A stretch of 64,000 nt of DNA from Candidatus Zixiibacteriota bacterium (GTDB lineage: Bacteria; Zixibacteria; MSB-5A5; GN15; FEB-12): assembly GCA_022571845.1 (NCBI GenBank), contig JACZXB010000001.1, positions 1 through 64,000 of the forward strand, in the 5' to 3' direction. The position numbers were made by a program, and so were the translations under genes. Below are positions 18,646 through 28,457 of the stretch, piece by piece. The first letter of the stretch is position 1. Every line of letters begins with the position of its first letter. The notes beneath the pieces were generated by a model. The model searched no databases. It was not told the DNA's origin and worked only from the letters and a program-made list of their open reading frames with translations.

Positions 18646-21510
18646 TTAGCTGCCTCCCCTGAAGATATGGTCCACGAGAACTAAAATGTCCAGAACTGTA
18701 ACTGAACCGTCATAATTTGCGTCTCCTGCTTCTATGGGGTCAGGCAGTGGGCCGCCCCGGAAAATATAGTCTACCAAGAAAACCAGGTCGGCAATGTCAA
18801 GTCGCCCATTTCTATTTATATCGCCGCCCCGGTGGCCTATTACCTCAATTGAAGAATTTACTACAAACGCTGAAGAATCTGCAAAAACGCCGCTGACGGA
18901 ATAGTCTTGCATTGTACTACCCCAGAGCAAGCCATACGTTTCCAGAAATTCCTTGGCAGGAAAGACTATTTGCCAGACTGGTCCGCTATGTCCCGGGTGG
19001 GAGGACAATAAGGTTGTCGAAACTGGAGCGATAGAATCATTAATCATTATGCTGGAGCCGTTGATTCCGTCAACATTTAATGCGGTAGACCAACCTAAGA
19101 AAACAGTGTCCATAATGGGCTCAATGCTAAATTTGAAAACAATACGTTGCGGATTAGGCTTGAGATAGGAGATTAACTCAGGCTCTACGGGAGGTACAGA
19201 ATTCAGTATTTCTTTCAATTCTGTAATTGAAGACAGATGGCTGTCTCCATGGCCAACAGCCAATTTGAATACAATTTCCTGCGTGTCTCCGGGTGCAAAT
19301 GTCAGAGGACCAAATGTTGCCATCATTCTTCTGTCAGAAGAATTAAAGTCAATATCACCAATTCCTGAAACCGGATCACCCGGAACGGCATATCTGCTGC
19401 CGTTGGCCAGCGGAATACCTCCCTGTGAGGCGTCAAGTCCATTCATATATTGATAAGTCCACTGATAACTTAGCGGGTCTGTCCCGTTTCTGTATTTCAT
19501 AAAGGAATACATAGGCGGGCCACTAATTAATTTTCCTCCGAAGGCAGGCGGAGCAGAGCCATAGTCTGAATCGGCGCCGTCATTGTAGCAAAAGAATATA
19601 TTATCCAAAGTATCACAGCCAATCAAATCGTCACCTGCCCACCCAAGGTCCGGGTCAAACCAGAGGCTGATAAAGAAATTGTTATATGTATTGTCGCTCT
19701 TATTAATCAGCTTGTACTTGGAATATATAGAAACAGCTTCGGGGCCGATTAAGACAGTCGGTGGGGGAGTAGCTCTAAATTCAAAAGTATCTATTGGTAT
19801 CTCGTTGGGTGTTCTTAGTCTGAAAACGGTTCCCGGCTCTGGAAGTTTTTGATTGAACGGCGGCTCCGTTCCACCATTCCAGTTTATGAGCACAGTTCGT
19901 GCCATGACTTCCTCATCAATAGAGCCATCATAGGTGCCTGCCATCATTTCTGCTGCACTTTGCTGATAGCCTTGATCGCCCCAGGTGGTATCAAATGGAA
20001 GAACCCAGTATATCCAGTCTGTATAAGGGTCGTTGTTACTTCCAGAGGCAGAGTGTTCACCCGAACCACCAAAAGAGACATCGTTTACGCAGCCCCATGA
20101 TTCTAAATTATAAACTGAATCTTCGCCAAAATCGAGTTGCCATACTACCATCCTGATATCGTCGGTAGGATCATCGGGAGTACCAATTCCTATTCTCCAT
20201 AACTCAAACGGAACCCAGGTAACCAAAGCATCCTGAAATCTTCTGAAAGCAAAGCTGCCGCCGCCGAGACTGATGTCATAATCGCCCGATGGAACAGTAT
20301 CGCCGGTGAACCTCATTTCATAATCCCACAATCCGATATCGATGCTATTATCTCCTCGTAGAACCCGGGTCAGAAAAGCCTCATAGCTGCCACGATTCCC
20401 CCCGCCACAGCTGCCGCCATTGTCTCCAGTGTGAAAGGCCCAGTGCCCGGCACCAACCTGCTGAGCGTCATCCGGCCGCAGGGACGGAAAGCCTTGGAAA
20501 TCAAGCGCCCCGCCAGACGGAGGTACAATTGGGCCTGCTCCGTTGGCAACAACTTCAAATGATACAAAATTAGCATCGGGGTTGGAAACCAGTACCAGAA
20601 AGCCATCGGTAACTATCGTATTATCACCGTTAAAAGTAGTCTGGTTATATAGAACTGTGTCACCTGTTGAAGTGTTAAAGAGGTGCCAAACTGCTCCCAG
20701 GCTTGAGTCCTTCTCAGTGGTCACTATATAGTCAAAATCTGTCATGGCCGAAGGATCGATTATTCTAACTTCTACCAAAATCGAAGTAGTACCGAGCTGA
20801 AGGACAGAGATTCCAATCGGGTGAGGGAGGGTATCATCACCAATTTGGTCGCTGGCCCAGGTTGTATGCTGTATTTCTATACCGAGCCCAACGTTTGTAC
20901 TGGCATCGTTTGTATGATGCGACGGGTTGGCATCGTTATAGACGGACCAAAGCATTTGGTCGCCCAGCATCACAGGCTCTCCTGCCGAATCGACCGGTGC
21001 CCCGTCTGCTACCGGCCAATCAATGAAATCCTGATTGGGGTTACTTGCTAGGCTGTCTTTATACAGCTTATAAACTCTATCAGCTGGATCGGAACCAGAG
21101 CCGGGATCAAAAGTGCCTCCGACCATTGGTCCAGGATAATAATCATCAGAATACTCAGCCACAGTAACCAGAGTGTCCCCGGTTGAAGCATTGATACCTG
21201 CAATCCATATTCCGGCTGCAAAACAAACTGTATTAGTAGCCAAGCCGTCATAAATATCGTTGAGGCTCAGAAAGGGATAATAAAAGCCATCGTTTTTGCC
21301 AAGCATTCCGCCCTGGTCATAGGCAAACGAACCTTTATTAGTGACAAACATCAGAACTTTGTTAGCATCTATCCAGGTCTGAGTGTCGTAAATTTTTTCG
21401 TTTGAGTTATTTTGTTCCATCGCGTTTTGTCCGGTCGGAGGAAGAGAATTGGTCGAAAATGGAAGAGCTATCAAAAGCACGAGAGCATTGACTAAGCATC
21501 TTATATTCAC
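18646..21510 (-). CDS. Large secreted protein with C-terminal dockerin-like repeats
   Basis: 954 residues with an N-terminal signal peptide (about 1-22). A region reading VCFAAGIWIAGINASTGDTLVTVAEYS (two parts) is of a kind found in large secreted proteins of FCB-group bacteria. The middle is rich in Trp, Gly and Asp with no recognised catalytic motif. Near the end are a beta-sandwich-like stretch (about 790-880) and two dockerin-like repeats (GDINRNGRLDIADLVFLVDY and GDANYDGSVTVLDILVLVDH), each followed by IFRGG. A tandem paralogue at 15981-18537 is broken. Exported; function unknown. A promoter overlapped by an inverted repeat lies just upstream. Confidence 0.8.
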   Translation of the reverse strand: MNIRCLVNALVLLIALPFSTNSLPPTGQNAMEQNNSNEKIYDTQTWIDANKVLMFVTNKGSFAYDQGGMLGKNDGFYYPFLSLNDIYDGLATNTVCFAAGIWIAGINASTGDTLVTVAEYSDDYYPGPMVGGTFDPGSGSDPADRVYKLYKDSLASNPNQDFIDWPVADGAPVDSAGEPVMLGDQMLWSVYNDANPSHHTNDASTNVGLGIEIQHTTWASDQIGDDTLPHPIGISVLQLGTTSILVEVRIIDPSAMTDFDYIVTTEKDSSLGAVWHLFNTSTGDTVLYNQTTFNGDNTIVTDGFLVLVSNPDANFVSFEVVANGAGPIVPPSGGALDFQGFPSLRPDDAQQVGAGHWAFHTGDNGGSCGGGNRGSYEAFLTRVLRGDNSIDIGLWDYEMRFTGDTVPSGDYDISLGGGSFAFRRFQDALVTWVPFELWRIGIGTPDDPTDDIRMVVWQLDFGEDSVYNLESWGCVNDVSFGGSGEHSASGSNNDPYTDWIYWVLPFDTTWGDQGYQQSAAEMMAGTYDGSIDEEVMARTVLINWNGGTEPPFNQKLPEPGTVFRLRTPNEIPIDTFEFRATPPPTVLIGPEAVSIYSKYKLINKSDNTYNNFFISLWFDPDLGWAGDDLIGCDTLDNIFFCYNDGADSDYGSAPPAFGGKLISGPPMYSFMKYRNGTDPLSYQWTYQYMNGLDASQGGIPLANGSRYAVPGDPVSGIGDIDFNSSDRRMMATFGPLTFAPGDTQEIVFKLAVGHGDSHLSSITELKEILNSVPPVEPELISYLKPNPQRIVFKFSIEPIMDTVFLGWSTALNVDGINGSSIMINDSIAPVSTTLLSSHPGHSGPVWQIVFPAKEFLETYGLLWGSTMQDYSVSGVFADSSAFVVNSSIEVIGHRGGDINRNGRLDIADLVFLVDYIFRGGPLPDPIEAGDANYDGSVTVLDILVLVDHIFRGGS

Positions 21511-21538
21511 TTTTACACCTGCAGGGTTTAGTGTTGGT

Positions 21539-21578
21539 ACAGTTTAAGTAAGTTAAGTGAATGTTACTAAACTGTCAA
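21539..21578 (-). promoter_or_regulatory. Promoter with overlapping inverted repeat upstream of 18646-21510
   Basis: On the minus strand TTGACA (21573-21578) and TAACTT (21550-21555) are 17 nt apart. A perfect 8-bp inverted repeat, ACAGTTTA at 21539-21546 and TAAACTGT at 21568-21575, brackets the -10 element and overlaps the -35. This is a plausible operator; the regulator is unknown. Confidence 0.45.
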
Positions 21579-21592
21579 CATTTGTTTTGAAT

Positions 21593-21629
21593 GAAAAAAG
21601 AGAAGCAGGTCGCCTTATTGACGACCTGC
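21593..21629 (-). terminator. Rho-independent terminator after the 21660-22016 gene
   Basis: An 8-bp GC-rich hairpin, GCAGGTCG/CGACCTGC with a 9-nt loop (21605-21629), is followed on the minus strand by a T-rich run (TTCTCTTTTTTC). Confidence 0.75.
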
Positions 21630-21659
21630 CATTCGTGCTTTTCTCTTGAAGTCTCTTAC

Positions 21660-22016
21660 TTAACTCTGCTGGTTATTGTCTTCAAGATTATCCAAGTGAC
21701 TCTTGGATATAAAGTAGTAGATTACAAAGGCCAGACCTGCCAATATCAGCGCCATGCCAATAACGCTTTCGCCTGAGACACGGTAAGGGGCCATTTCGTG
21801 CCATAGAAAAGGAATACCAATTGCTACCAGAATCATCCCCCATTTGACATTATTCAAATTATGCCTCTTACCGTAACCTCTGAAGAGGAATTTGACTTTT
21901 TCGTCTACCAGGCCGGCGTCTATCAGTCTCTTTCGAGTCAGATATTCGGTAAAAAGTTTAACTACCATTACGAATGCAGAGAACACTATCGCTACTACAA
22001 ATATTTCAGTATCCAT
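21660..22016 (-). CDS. Small membrane protein, DUF6249-like
   Basis: 118 residues: one N-terminal membrane segment (about 5-25), a basic cytoplasmic stretch (YLTRKRLIDAGLVDE, then YGKRHNL) and two more membrane segments (about 57-75 and 85-105). The pattern fits small DUF6249-type membrane proteins, which are often found beside ECF sigma factors. It is divergent from the sigma factor at 22154, sharing a 137-nt control region. A clear terminator follows. Function unknown; it may belong to the sigma factor's regulon. Confidence 0.65.
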   Translation of the reverse strand: MDTEIFVVAIVFSAFVMVVKLFTEYLTRKRLIDAGLVDEKVKFLFRGYGKRHNLNNVKWGMILVAIGIPFLWHEMAPYRVSGESVIGMALILAGLAFVIYYFISKSHLDNLEDNNQQS

Positions 22017-22153
22017 TGATGGAATCCTTTCGTTTTATGTCCAATTTGCTGTTTCTGTCATATTTGACCGCTCATAGAGCAGATTGTTGCAAGAATGAAT
22101 AAATATTAAAATTGTAACATCTTTTTGCCTAAACTGTCGTATAGAGTGTCAGA

Positions 22154-22726
22154 ATGGCTGAAGAGAAAAATCTTATATACCGAATCTTGGGCGAGGAGAA
22201 AAATGCCTTTGCTGAGCTTATTGAGCAGTATAAAAAGCTCGTCTTCCATATTGTCTTTAGAATTGTGAAAGATGAAGAGGAACGAGAAGACGTATGTCAG
22301 GATGTATTTATCAAGGTATATCAGGGTTTGAAAGGGTTTAAAGGAGATTGCAAATTGTCCAGCTGGGTTGGAAAAATCGCCTATAATACATCCCTAAATC
22401 ATATAGGAAAAAGGCATGATGACCTTTGGGAAGATATGGGCAACCGGGAAGTATTTCTTGAGTCTATAAACGGAAATGGTCACCATCCTGACTATATTGC
22501 AACTCAAAGTAATTATGGTAAAATTTTACGTTCAGAAATCAGCCGACTTCCGGAGCAGCAGAAAATAATAGTAAGCCTTTATCATTTTGACGATTTGTCA
22601 TACAAAGAGATAAGTGATATAACAGGTCTTCCCGACGGGACAGTTAAGAGTTATCTTTTCAGAGCGAGGCAGACTCTAAAAGAGAGATTAGAAAAGAAGT
22701 ATAAAAGCGAGGAATGGCTAAATTGA
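22154..22726 (+). CDS. ECF-type RNA polymerase sigma factor
   Basis: 190 residues. Sigma region 2 spans about 20-85 (FAELIEQYKKLVFHIVFRI, then REDVCQDVFIKVYQGL for -10 binding and SSWVGKIAYNTSLNHI). Region 4 spans about 125-180 (LPEQQKIIVSLYHFDDLSY, YKEISDITGLPDGTVKSYLFRAR) with a helix-turn-helix for -35 binding. It directs core polymerase to its own set of promoters. The anti-sigma gene overlaps its end by 13 nt, so the pair is co-translated. Which genes it controls cannot be read from this window. Confidence 0.92.
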   Translation: MAEEKNLIYRILGEEKNAFAELIEQYKKLVFHIVFRIVKDEEEREDVCQDVFIKVYQGLKGFKGDCKLSSWVGKIAYNTSLNHIGKRHDDLWEDMGNREVFLESINGNGHHPDYIATQSNYGKILRSEISRLPEQQKIIVSLYHFDDLSYKEISDITGLPDGTVKSYLFRARQTLKERLEKKYKSEEWLN

Positions 22727-23217
22727 AACATCTGTCAGATTATCAAATACAGGAATTACTGTCAGGAGAGAACAGACTTCGCAAAACTTTCTATGATGAC
22801 CATCTATCATCATGCTCTAGTTGCCAGGAAAAACTAACAGAGTATAAGAAGTTGTTTTCAAAGATTGAGTATGCGGATGATATCAAAATTAGCCCGGACT
22901 TCACCAAAAATGTTTTGCTCAGAGCGCAAGCACTAAAGTCCACAGAGGCCAATTATCCAATATTAGTATCCTTGCTGCCTTTTGTTCTTGGAGTGTCAAC
23001 TCTGGCTGTGCTTGAACTGTTAGGTGTTATCAGTCTTTCGACTGTTGTACAAAGCAGCGGCCTTTTTATTAACAATTTCATTTCCACCGTCTCAGCAAAT
23101 CTTTTTTCCTGGCTGCCGTCCCTTAATGTAAGCTTTGAACTGGTTGTGATTGGAGTATTAACAACTTCTCTTTATCACTTGCTTGATTTGCTTCTAATTA
23201 AGCCCCGTTTCAGGTAG
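22714..23217 (+). CDS. Membrane anti-sigma factor with zinc-binding ZAS-type motif
   Basis: 167 residues. The N-terminal cytoplasmic part has the zinc anti-sigma motif His30-x3-Cys34-x2-Cys37 (DHLSSCSSC). Hydrophobic membrane segments follow at about 82-108 and 140-162, with a weaker one near 115-130. The domain order matches anti-sigma factors that hold an ECF sigma at the membrane until a signal arrives. It starts inside the sigma gene (13-nt overlap, GAGGA just upstream of the ATG). The signal sensed is unknown. Confidence 0.85.
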   Translation: MAKLKHLSDYQIQELLSGENRLRKTFYDDHLSSCSSCQEKLTEYKKLFSKIEYADDIKISPDFTKNVLLRAQALKSTEANYPILVSLLPFVLGVSTLAVLELLGVISLSTVVQSSGLFINNFISTVSANLFSWLPSLNVSFELVVIGVLTTSLYHLLDLLLIKPRFR

Positions 23218-23326
23218 TTCTCGCAACTATTTAGTAAAATCTTATGCAAAGCTGACCAGGTCAGATTCGAATTCCTTTTATTTCAATCCGTAATTTTCTA
23301 TATTCACTTGGTAGAGCATTTTCATA

Positions 23327-25099
23327 ATGAAAGATAAAGCAAAAAATAGAGATTCAAAACTGGATCAGGTGATATCTAATCTGCCGGATATCGTTTATTC
23401 ACTAAATCCCAAAGGGGAATTTATTAGTGTCAGCTCTGCGATTGAAAAGATTCTGGGCTATAAACCATCTGAACTGCTTGGCAAGTCAGTATTTGATTTT
23501 ATCGACCCCGAAGAAAGAGAAATGCGCATAAGACGTTACAACAAAGATATAGAAGATTTGTATACTGGCTCGATCAGGTTTATTACCAGGATGATTGCCA
23601 AGTCCGGTGAGACGAAACAGATAGAAACCAGCCGTAAGATGGTAGTTGAAAATGGCCGTGTAGTAAGAAGTGACGGCATAGCCCGCGATATCAGTTCCGA
23701 ATTTGCACTGCGCCAGCAGTTTCAGCACAGAACCGATGAACTTGAAGAGCAGACCAGAGAGTTTGAGCAGAAAACCCTCGAACTTGCCAGAGCAAATATT
23801 GAGATGCTTGCTATGCGTGAAGAGCTAGAAAAGAATCGCCGCGAACAAGACAGCCAGTTTGAAGAGCTTACCAAGAGCAGGGAAGGATTGGAAGCGATTC
23901 TTAATTCTTCGCCTTCCGCTATCATTATGGTCAACAGTTACGGCAAAATAGCTACTGCTAACGGCAGGGTAAAGGATTTCTTTCATATTGAAAAGGATTC
24001 TATTATTGGCAAGCAATTTCAGGAGTTCAGCCAGTCAATCCAGCACTGTTTTACTGATAAGAACGAATTTCATAAAGAACTCCAGAGAATCTGGAAAAAT
24101 CCGGCAGCTCCGAAATTTGAAAGTCTAATAAAGTATACAAAGTTTAAAGGCGCTTTGAACATATGCAAGAATGAACCAAGTGAACGATTTATCCTGATTG
24201 ATGCGCTGCCGGTATTAAACAGCAATGGCGAAGAACTGGGTAAAGTCTGGATATTTGATGACATTACGGAGATTCGCGATCTGGTTAACAACCTTGAAAA
24301 GACCAATCATGAACTACAGGAAATGCAGGCCCAGTTAATACAGTCGGAAAAAATGGCCTCTCTTGGTCTTCTTGTGGCAGGTATCGCGCACGAGATAAAT
24401 ACTCCTATCGGAGCAGTAAACAGTATGCACGATACTTCTGTCAGGGCAATTCAAAAACTTAAGGACTTAGTAGCAGAATTGAATCTTGATAAAGCTGGTC
24501 AAATTCGCGCTGCAAAAGTATTTGAGGCGATTGATAGTTCTAACAAAGTTATTAAGTCAGGTACTGAGAGAGTAGGCGGGATTGTTCGCAGGCTCAGAAG
24601 TTTTGCCAGACTTGATGAAGCGGATTTGAAAACAGTTGATATCCACGAAGGCCTTGAAGATACTCTGACTCTGATAAATCATCAGATAAAAAACAGAATT
24701 GAAGTAATCAAAAATTATGGGCAGCTTCAGAAAATATCCTGTTATCCCGGTAAGCTCAACCAGGTCTTTCTCAATCTACTAAACAATGCTCATCAGGCTA
24801 TAGCGGGAAAAGGAACTATCAGCATAACAACTTCAAGCGATGAGTCTAATGTTTATATCGAAATTAAAGATACAGGCAGCGGTATCCCCAGAGAGAATTT
24901 GTCGCAGGTATTCGACCCCGGCTTCACCACTAAAGGAGTCGGAGTAGGCACCGGGTTGGGGCTTTCTATCTGTTATCAGATTATAACGGATCATAAAGGA
25001 GAGATAAAAGTTGAGAGCAGAGAAGGTAAAGGGACAACTTTTACAATTGTACTGCCAAATAATCTTGATAAAATTATTGGAAAGCAGCCCGGGAGATAG
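23327..25099 (+). CDS. Soluble PAS-domain sensor histidine kinase
   Basis: 590 residues with no membrane segment. PAS 1 is at about 11-125 (DIVYSLNPKGEFISVSSAIEK in two parts), then a long coiled coil (about 128-188) and PAS 2 (about 188-320). The HisKA domain carries the phospho-acceptor His355 in AGIAHEINTP. The ATPase domain has the N box (NQVFLNLLNNAHQAI), G1 (DTGSGIP), F box (FDPGFTTK) and G2 (GTGLGLSI). It should autophosphorylate in the cytoplasm on an internal signal. The lone receiver protein at 28458 in the same gene block is a natural partner, by inference. Confidence 0.92.
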   Translation: MKDKAKNRDSKLDQVISNLPDIVYSLNPKGEFISVSSAIEKILGYKPSELLGKSVFDFIDPEEREMRIRRYNKDIEDLYTGSIRFITRMIAKSGETKQIETSRKMVVENGRVVRSDGIARDISSEFALRQQFQHRTDELEEQTREFEQKTLELARANIEMLAMREELEKNRREQDSQFEELTKSREGLEAILNSSPSAIIMVNSYGKIATANGRVKDFFHIEKDSIIGKQFQEFSQSIQHCFTDKNEFHKELQRIWKNPAAPKFESLIKYTKFKGALNICKNEPSERFILIDALPVLNSNGEELGKVWIFDDITEIRDLVNNLEKTNHELQEMQAQLIQSEKMASLGLLVAGIAHEINTPIGAVNSMHDTSVRAIQKLKDLVAELNLDKAGQIRAAKVFEAIDSSNKVIKSGTERVGGIVRRLRSFARLDEADLKTVDIHEGLEDTLTLINHQIKNRIEVIKNYGQLQKISCYPGKLNQVFLNLLNNAHQAIAGKGTISITTSSDESNVYIEIKDTGSGIPRENLSQVFDPGFTTKGVGVGTGLGLSICYQIITDHKGEIKVESREGKGTTFTIVLPNNLDKIIGKQPGR

Positions 25100-25135
25100 T
25101 TACATTCAGTCTCTGAAAAATTTCAGTCATAATTT

Positions 25136-27907
25136 ATGAAAAGATTCTTAAAGAGCATACTGGGCGGCAGTTTTGATGTTCGCAAAGGTGAATGGACATT
25201 AACACTTTTGATGTTTGCTAATATCTATCTGATATTAGTTACTTACTATTTACTCAAACCTGCCCGTGATTCACTATTTTTGGTCAAAGTCAGCCCTCTG
25301 GAACTTCCAATAGTATTTATTATCATTGCTTTGGTGACCGTTCCGGTTATAACTCTTTATTCTAAACTGGGACGTACTCTTAAACTTCATAAGCTGATTA
25401 ATCTCACTACTGTAATATTAATCATAAATATTCTGATACTACGCTGGCTGATTGAAAGAGATGACCCCTGGATATACTATTTATTCTACATCTGGGTCAG
25501 TATTTACGGTGTCTTGGTAACCTCACAGTTCTGGCTTTTTGCCAATTCGATATTTGACGCTGCCCAGGCAAAACGAATTTTTGTTTTTCTGGCACTGGGC
25601 GGAATAATTGGGGCAATTACAGGCGGACAGGTTACCAAACTTATTGTCGCCTACTTCGGTGTCTCAACAGAAAACCTACTATTCTTCTGTATTGGTTTTC
25701 TGGCAATTACGATTGTCCTTGTTTCAGTTATCTGGGAAATTAGGATTCAGCAGGGAAAGGAACCATCACCCAGAAAAAAGAAATCGGGAGGAGAATCCAA
25801 AGAAAGTTTTGCAATGATGGTCGGAACTCTTAAGGGTTCCAAGCATTTGAAGCTTATCGTCAGCATATTAGCTACCACTGTACTGGTGGCAGCAATTGTG
25901 GATTATCAGTTTAAGTTCATCGTTTTTGAATCTATTCCTGAAAAAGATAAGCTGACGCCGTTTTTCGGTGATTTCTATACCTGGTTAAGCGTTGCATCGC
26001 TTGGCATGCAGGGATTATTCACTAACAGGTTCTTGAGAAAATTGGGAGTCGGCGGAGCGATTCTTTTTCTGCCGATAGGCCTGCTACTCGGCGGAGTGAC
26101 AATGGTAATAATGCCGGGTCTGGTCGCGGCAGTCATTCTTCGTGGCTCCGACGGGGCCATGCGGTATTCGATTGATAAAACAGGAAAAGAACTCTTGTTC
26201 ATGCCTGTACCGCTTGAAGTAAAAAAACGTCTTAAAGTCTTTATCGATATATTTGTGGACCGATTGTTTCGCGGTATTGCCGGCGGACTACTGTTGCTCT
26301 GTATTTATCTCAACTTATCAATCGTACAAATTACTTATGTTGTAATGGCTTTCATTGCAGTCTGGATTGTTATAGCGCTCATTATGCGTAAAGAGTATGT
26401 CAATACTTTTCGACGGGCGCTGGAAGAACGAAGAATTGACCCGGCGGAACTTCGCTTCAATGTCGACGATGCCCAATCTCTTAATGCCTTGATTGCAGCG
26501 CTGGGCAGTACCAATGAAAAACATATTAATTATGCGCTGACTATGTTGACTTCTGTTAGGGAAAAAGGTCTGAAGTGGCCTATCAAACCGTTACTGCAGC
26601 ATAAATCTGATGAAGTTAAACTAAATGCCTTAATAGTTTTGCAGAACCTGGGGGATGAGTCTGATATCGCCGAGGTGGAGCCGCTGCTTAAAGATGAAAA
26701 TATAGATATACGCTCTCGAGCTATTAATTTCATCGCACGTCATTCTAATCGTAATGACAAAGATCTGTTGAAAGAACATCTTGAAAGCCCAGACAAAAAC
26801 GTATCTGAAGCCGCTCTTGCCTGCATTGTTGAATTTGGCTCTCCGCAGGAAATAGAACTCATAACCGATGCTGTAATAGAAGAGATGATAGGGCAGCATG
26901 GTCAAGAGGCACTATCAGGAAGGCTGGAAGTTGCCAAGGCTCTGGGAGTGATTGAATCAGCCGATTTGAGTAAGTACATAAGAACTCTATTGAACGATTC
27001 ATCGGCTGCTGTGGTTGCAGAAACTATTAATAGTATTGGCAGGCAGCAGGTCAGGGAGTTCGTGCCCTGGTTAATCAACAAGCTTTCAGACAGAGATTCA
27101 CGCGTTCACTGCCGCAACTCTCTGGCAGCCTTCGGAACTAAAGTGCTGGGCACGTTAAACGATTACTTAAATGACGAAAAACTTTCGACCACCATGCGAA
27201 AGCATATCCCCCGCGTTATGGCAGAAATACCTCATCAGGACACGATTAATCTTTTGACAAATAGCTTAGAAGCCCAAAGCTCCTGGTTGGCTTATGATAT
27301 TCTCAAAGCTCTTAACAGACTGCGCATAAATCATTCCAATCTCAAATTTAACGAAAGGGAAATTGATAGCACAGTTATAAACGAAACTCGTTCGTTTTAT
27401 GAAGTCTTGCAGATTCTACAGCTGCAAAACGGACACGATAAACCTGAATGTGTTCTCTTGAAGAATTCATTAGAAGAAAGACTGGATGCAAACCTTGAGC
27501 AGATTTTCCGCCTGATGGGTCTTCGCTATCCGCCGGATGATATTTACAGCGCTTACCTGGGAGTAGTCAGCAAACAGCGCAAGGTTCGTGCAAACGCCAT
27601 TGAGTTTTTGGATAACCTGCTAAATGCGAATATGAAGCGGTATATACTGCCTATCATTGACGAAGTGTCTCCCGATTTTACGGCTCAAAAGGGGCGCGAC
27701 CTGTTTAGATTTGAATTAGATTCTGAAGAAGAAGGATTGTGCTGCTTGATAAAAGGTCCTAACGTCTGGCTGAAAGTATGCGCCATATACAACGTTCCGC
27801 GCATAAAAAGTGATAAGTTAGTTGATCTGGTCAAAGATATGCAGAATGATAAGGACCCTATGGTCAGGGAGACTGTTAAATTGGTCTTGGAAAAAATTGA
27901 ATCATAG
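25136..27907 (+). CDS. NTT/Npt-like MFS transporter with C-terminal HEAT repeats
   Basis: 923 residues in two parts. The first about 420 form some 10-12 membrane segments related to the Npt1/NTT nucleotide transporter family (YYLLKPARDSLFLVK, then ANSIFDAAQAKRIFVFLALG). The rest (about 430-920) is a cytoplasmic array of HEAT-like helical repeats (LNALIVLQNLGDESDIAEV and similar). In obligate intracellular bacteria NTT proteins exchange ATP and ADP; the HEAT-fused form in free-living lineages has no assigned substrate. A cyclic-nucleotide-binding protein follows 12 nt downstream, suggesting regulated transport or sensing. Confidence 0.85.
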   Translation: MKRFLKSILGGSFDVRKGEWTLTLLMFANIYLILVTYYLLKPARDSLFLVKVSPLELPIVFIIIALVTVPVITLYSKLGRTLKLHKLINLTTVILIINILILRWLIERDDPWIYYLFYIWVSIYGVLVTSQFWLFANSIFDAAQAKRIFVFLALGGIIGAITGGQVTKLIVAYFGVSTENLLFFCIGFLAITIVLVSVIWEIRIQQGKEPSPRKKKSGGESKESFAMMVGTLKGSKHLKLIVSILATTVLVAAIVDYQFKFIVFESIPEKDKLTPFFGDFYTWLSVASLGMQGLFTNRFLRKLGVGGAILFLPIGLLLGGVTMVIMPGLVAAVILRGSDGAMRYSIDKTGKELLFMPVPLEVKKRLKVFIDIFVDRLFRGIAGGLLLLCIYLNLSIVQITYVVMAFIAVWIVIALIMRKEYVNTFRRALEERRIDPAELRFNVDDAQSLNALIAALGSTNEKHINYALTMLTSVREKGLKWPIKPLLQHKSDEVKLNALIVLQNLGDESDIAEVEPLLKDENIDIRSRAINFIARHSNRNDKDLLKEHLESPDKNVSEAALACIVEFGSPQEIELITDAVIEEMIGQHGQEALSGRLEVAKALGVIESADLSKYIRTLLNDSSAAVVAETINSIGRQQVREFVPWLINKLSDRDSRVHCRNSLAAFGTKVLGTLNDYLNDEKLSTTMRKHIPRVMAEIPHQDTINLLTNSLEAQSSWLAYDILKALNRLRINHSNLKFNEREIDSTVINETRSFYEVLQILQLQNGHDKPECVLLKNSLEERLDANLEQIFRLMGLRYPPDDIYSAYLGVVSKQRKVRANAIEFLDNLLNANMKRYILPIIDEVSPDFTAQKGRDLFRFELDSEEEGLCCLIKGPNVWLKVCAIYNVPRIKSDKLVDLVKDMQNDKDPMVRETVKLVLEKIES

Positions 27908-27919
27908 AAGGGTAATTCA

Positions 27920-28366
27920 ATGTTAACGGTAGTAGAAAAAGTAGTATTGTTGCAGAATGTGGATGTGTTTTCCGAAGTTCCGGCAGAACAGCTGACCTAT
28001 CTGGCATCCATAGCAGAAGAAATAGATTGCCTGGCAGGGGATGTAATATTTAGAGAAAACGACCCTGCTGATGCACTCTATCTGGTATTGGATGGAAAGG
28101 TCGGGCTAAAAAGAGACGGTAAAGAAATTAAGCAGGCGGGTTCTCAAAATGCGTTTGGAACCTGGGCACTTTTTGACGATGAAACAAGAGTGGTAACTGC
28201 AACCGTAAAAGAAAATGCTCGTCTTCTGAAAATTGACAGGGAAGAATTTGTTGACCTCTTAGCTGATAATGTGCAGGTAACACAAGGTGTTCTGAAAATG
28301 CTGGTCAAAAGAGTTCGGGGAATCATGGACAAACTTGGTACGCCGCCTACGGATTCGGCCTCTTAA
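27920..28366 (+). CDS. Cyclic nucleotide-binding domain protein (Crp-like, no HTH)
   Basis: 148 residues, nearly all a cNMP-binding beta-roll: FSEVPAEQLTYLASIAEE, GDVIFRENDPADALYLVLDG, and a phosphate-binding-cassette position at NAFGTWALFDDETRVVTA. The cassette lacks the usual FGExxxL..RxA residues, so nucleotide binding is not certain. There is no DNA-binding helix-turn-helix. Start ATG 27920 has AAGGG upstream. It follows the HEAT-fused transporter directly and probably works with it as a cytoplasmic regulatory subunit. Confidence 0.8.
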   Translation: MLTVVEKVVLLQNVDVFSEVPAEQLTYLASIAEEIDCLAGDVIFRENDPADALYLVLDGKVGLKRDGKEIKQAGSQNAFGTWALFDDETRVVTATVKENARLLKIDREEFVDLLADNVQVTQGVLKMLVKRVRGIMDKLGTPPTDSAS

Positions 28367-28372
28367 TTAGCG

Positions 28373-28402
28373 TTGACTTTACCGCCAGCAAGGCCATATT
28401 AT
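28373..28402 (+). promoter_or_regulatory. Sigma-70-type promoter for the receiver gene
   Basis: TTGACT and TATTAT with an 18-nt spacer, about 55 nt upstream of the GTG start at 28458. Confidence 0.45.
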
Positions 28403-28457
28403 GAATCATACGATTCATAGTTAGTATTAAAAAATAGCCTGAACAGAGGAGAGAGAA

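Noticed and set aside
22112-22145. ECF autoregulated promoter (TGTAAC...CGTA) before the sigma factor
   Set aside because: The spacing between the AAC and CGTA parts is about 19 nt, not the usual 16, so it is not supported.
25136-27907. NTT-like transporter as proof of an intracellular parasite
   Set aside because: HEAT-fused NTT-like proteins occur in free-living bacteria, and the window has ordinary biosynthesis and a large secreted protein set.
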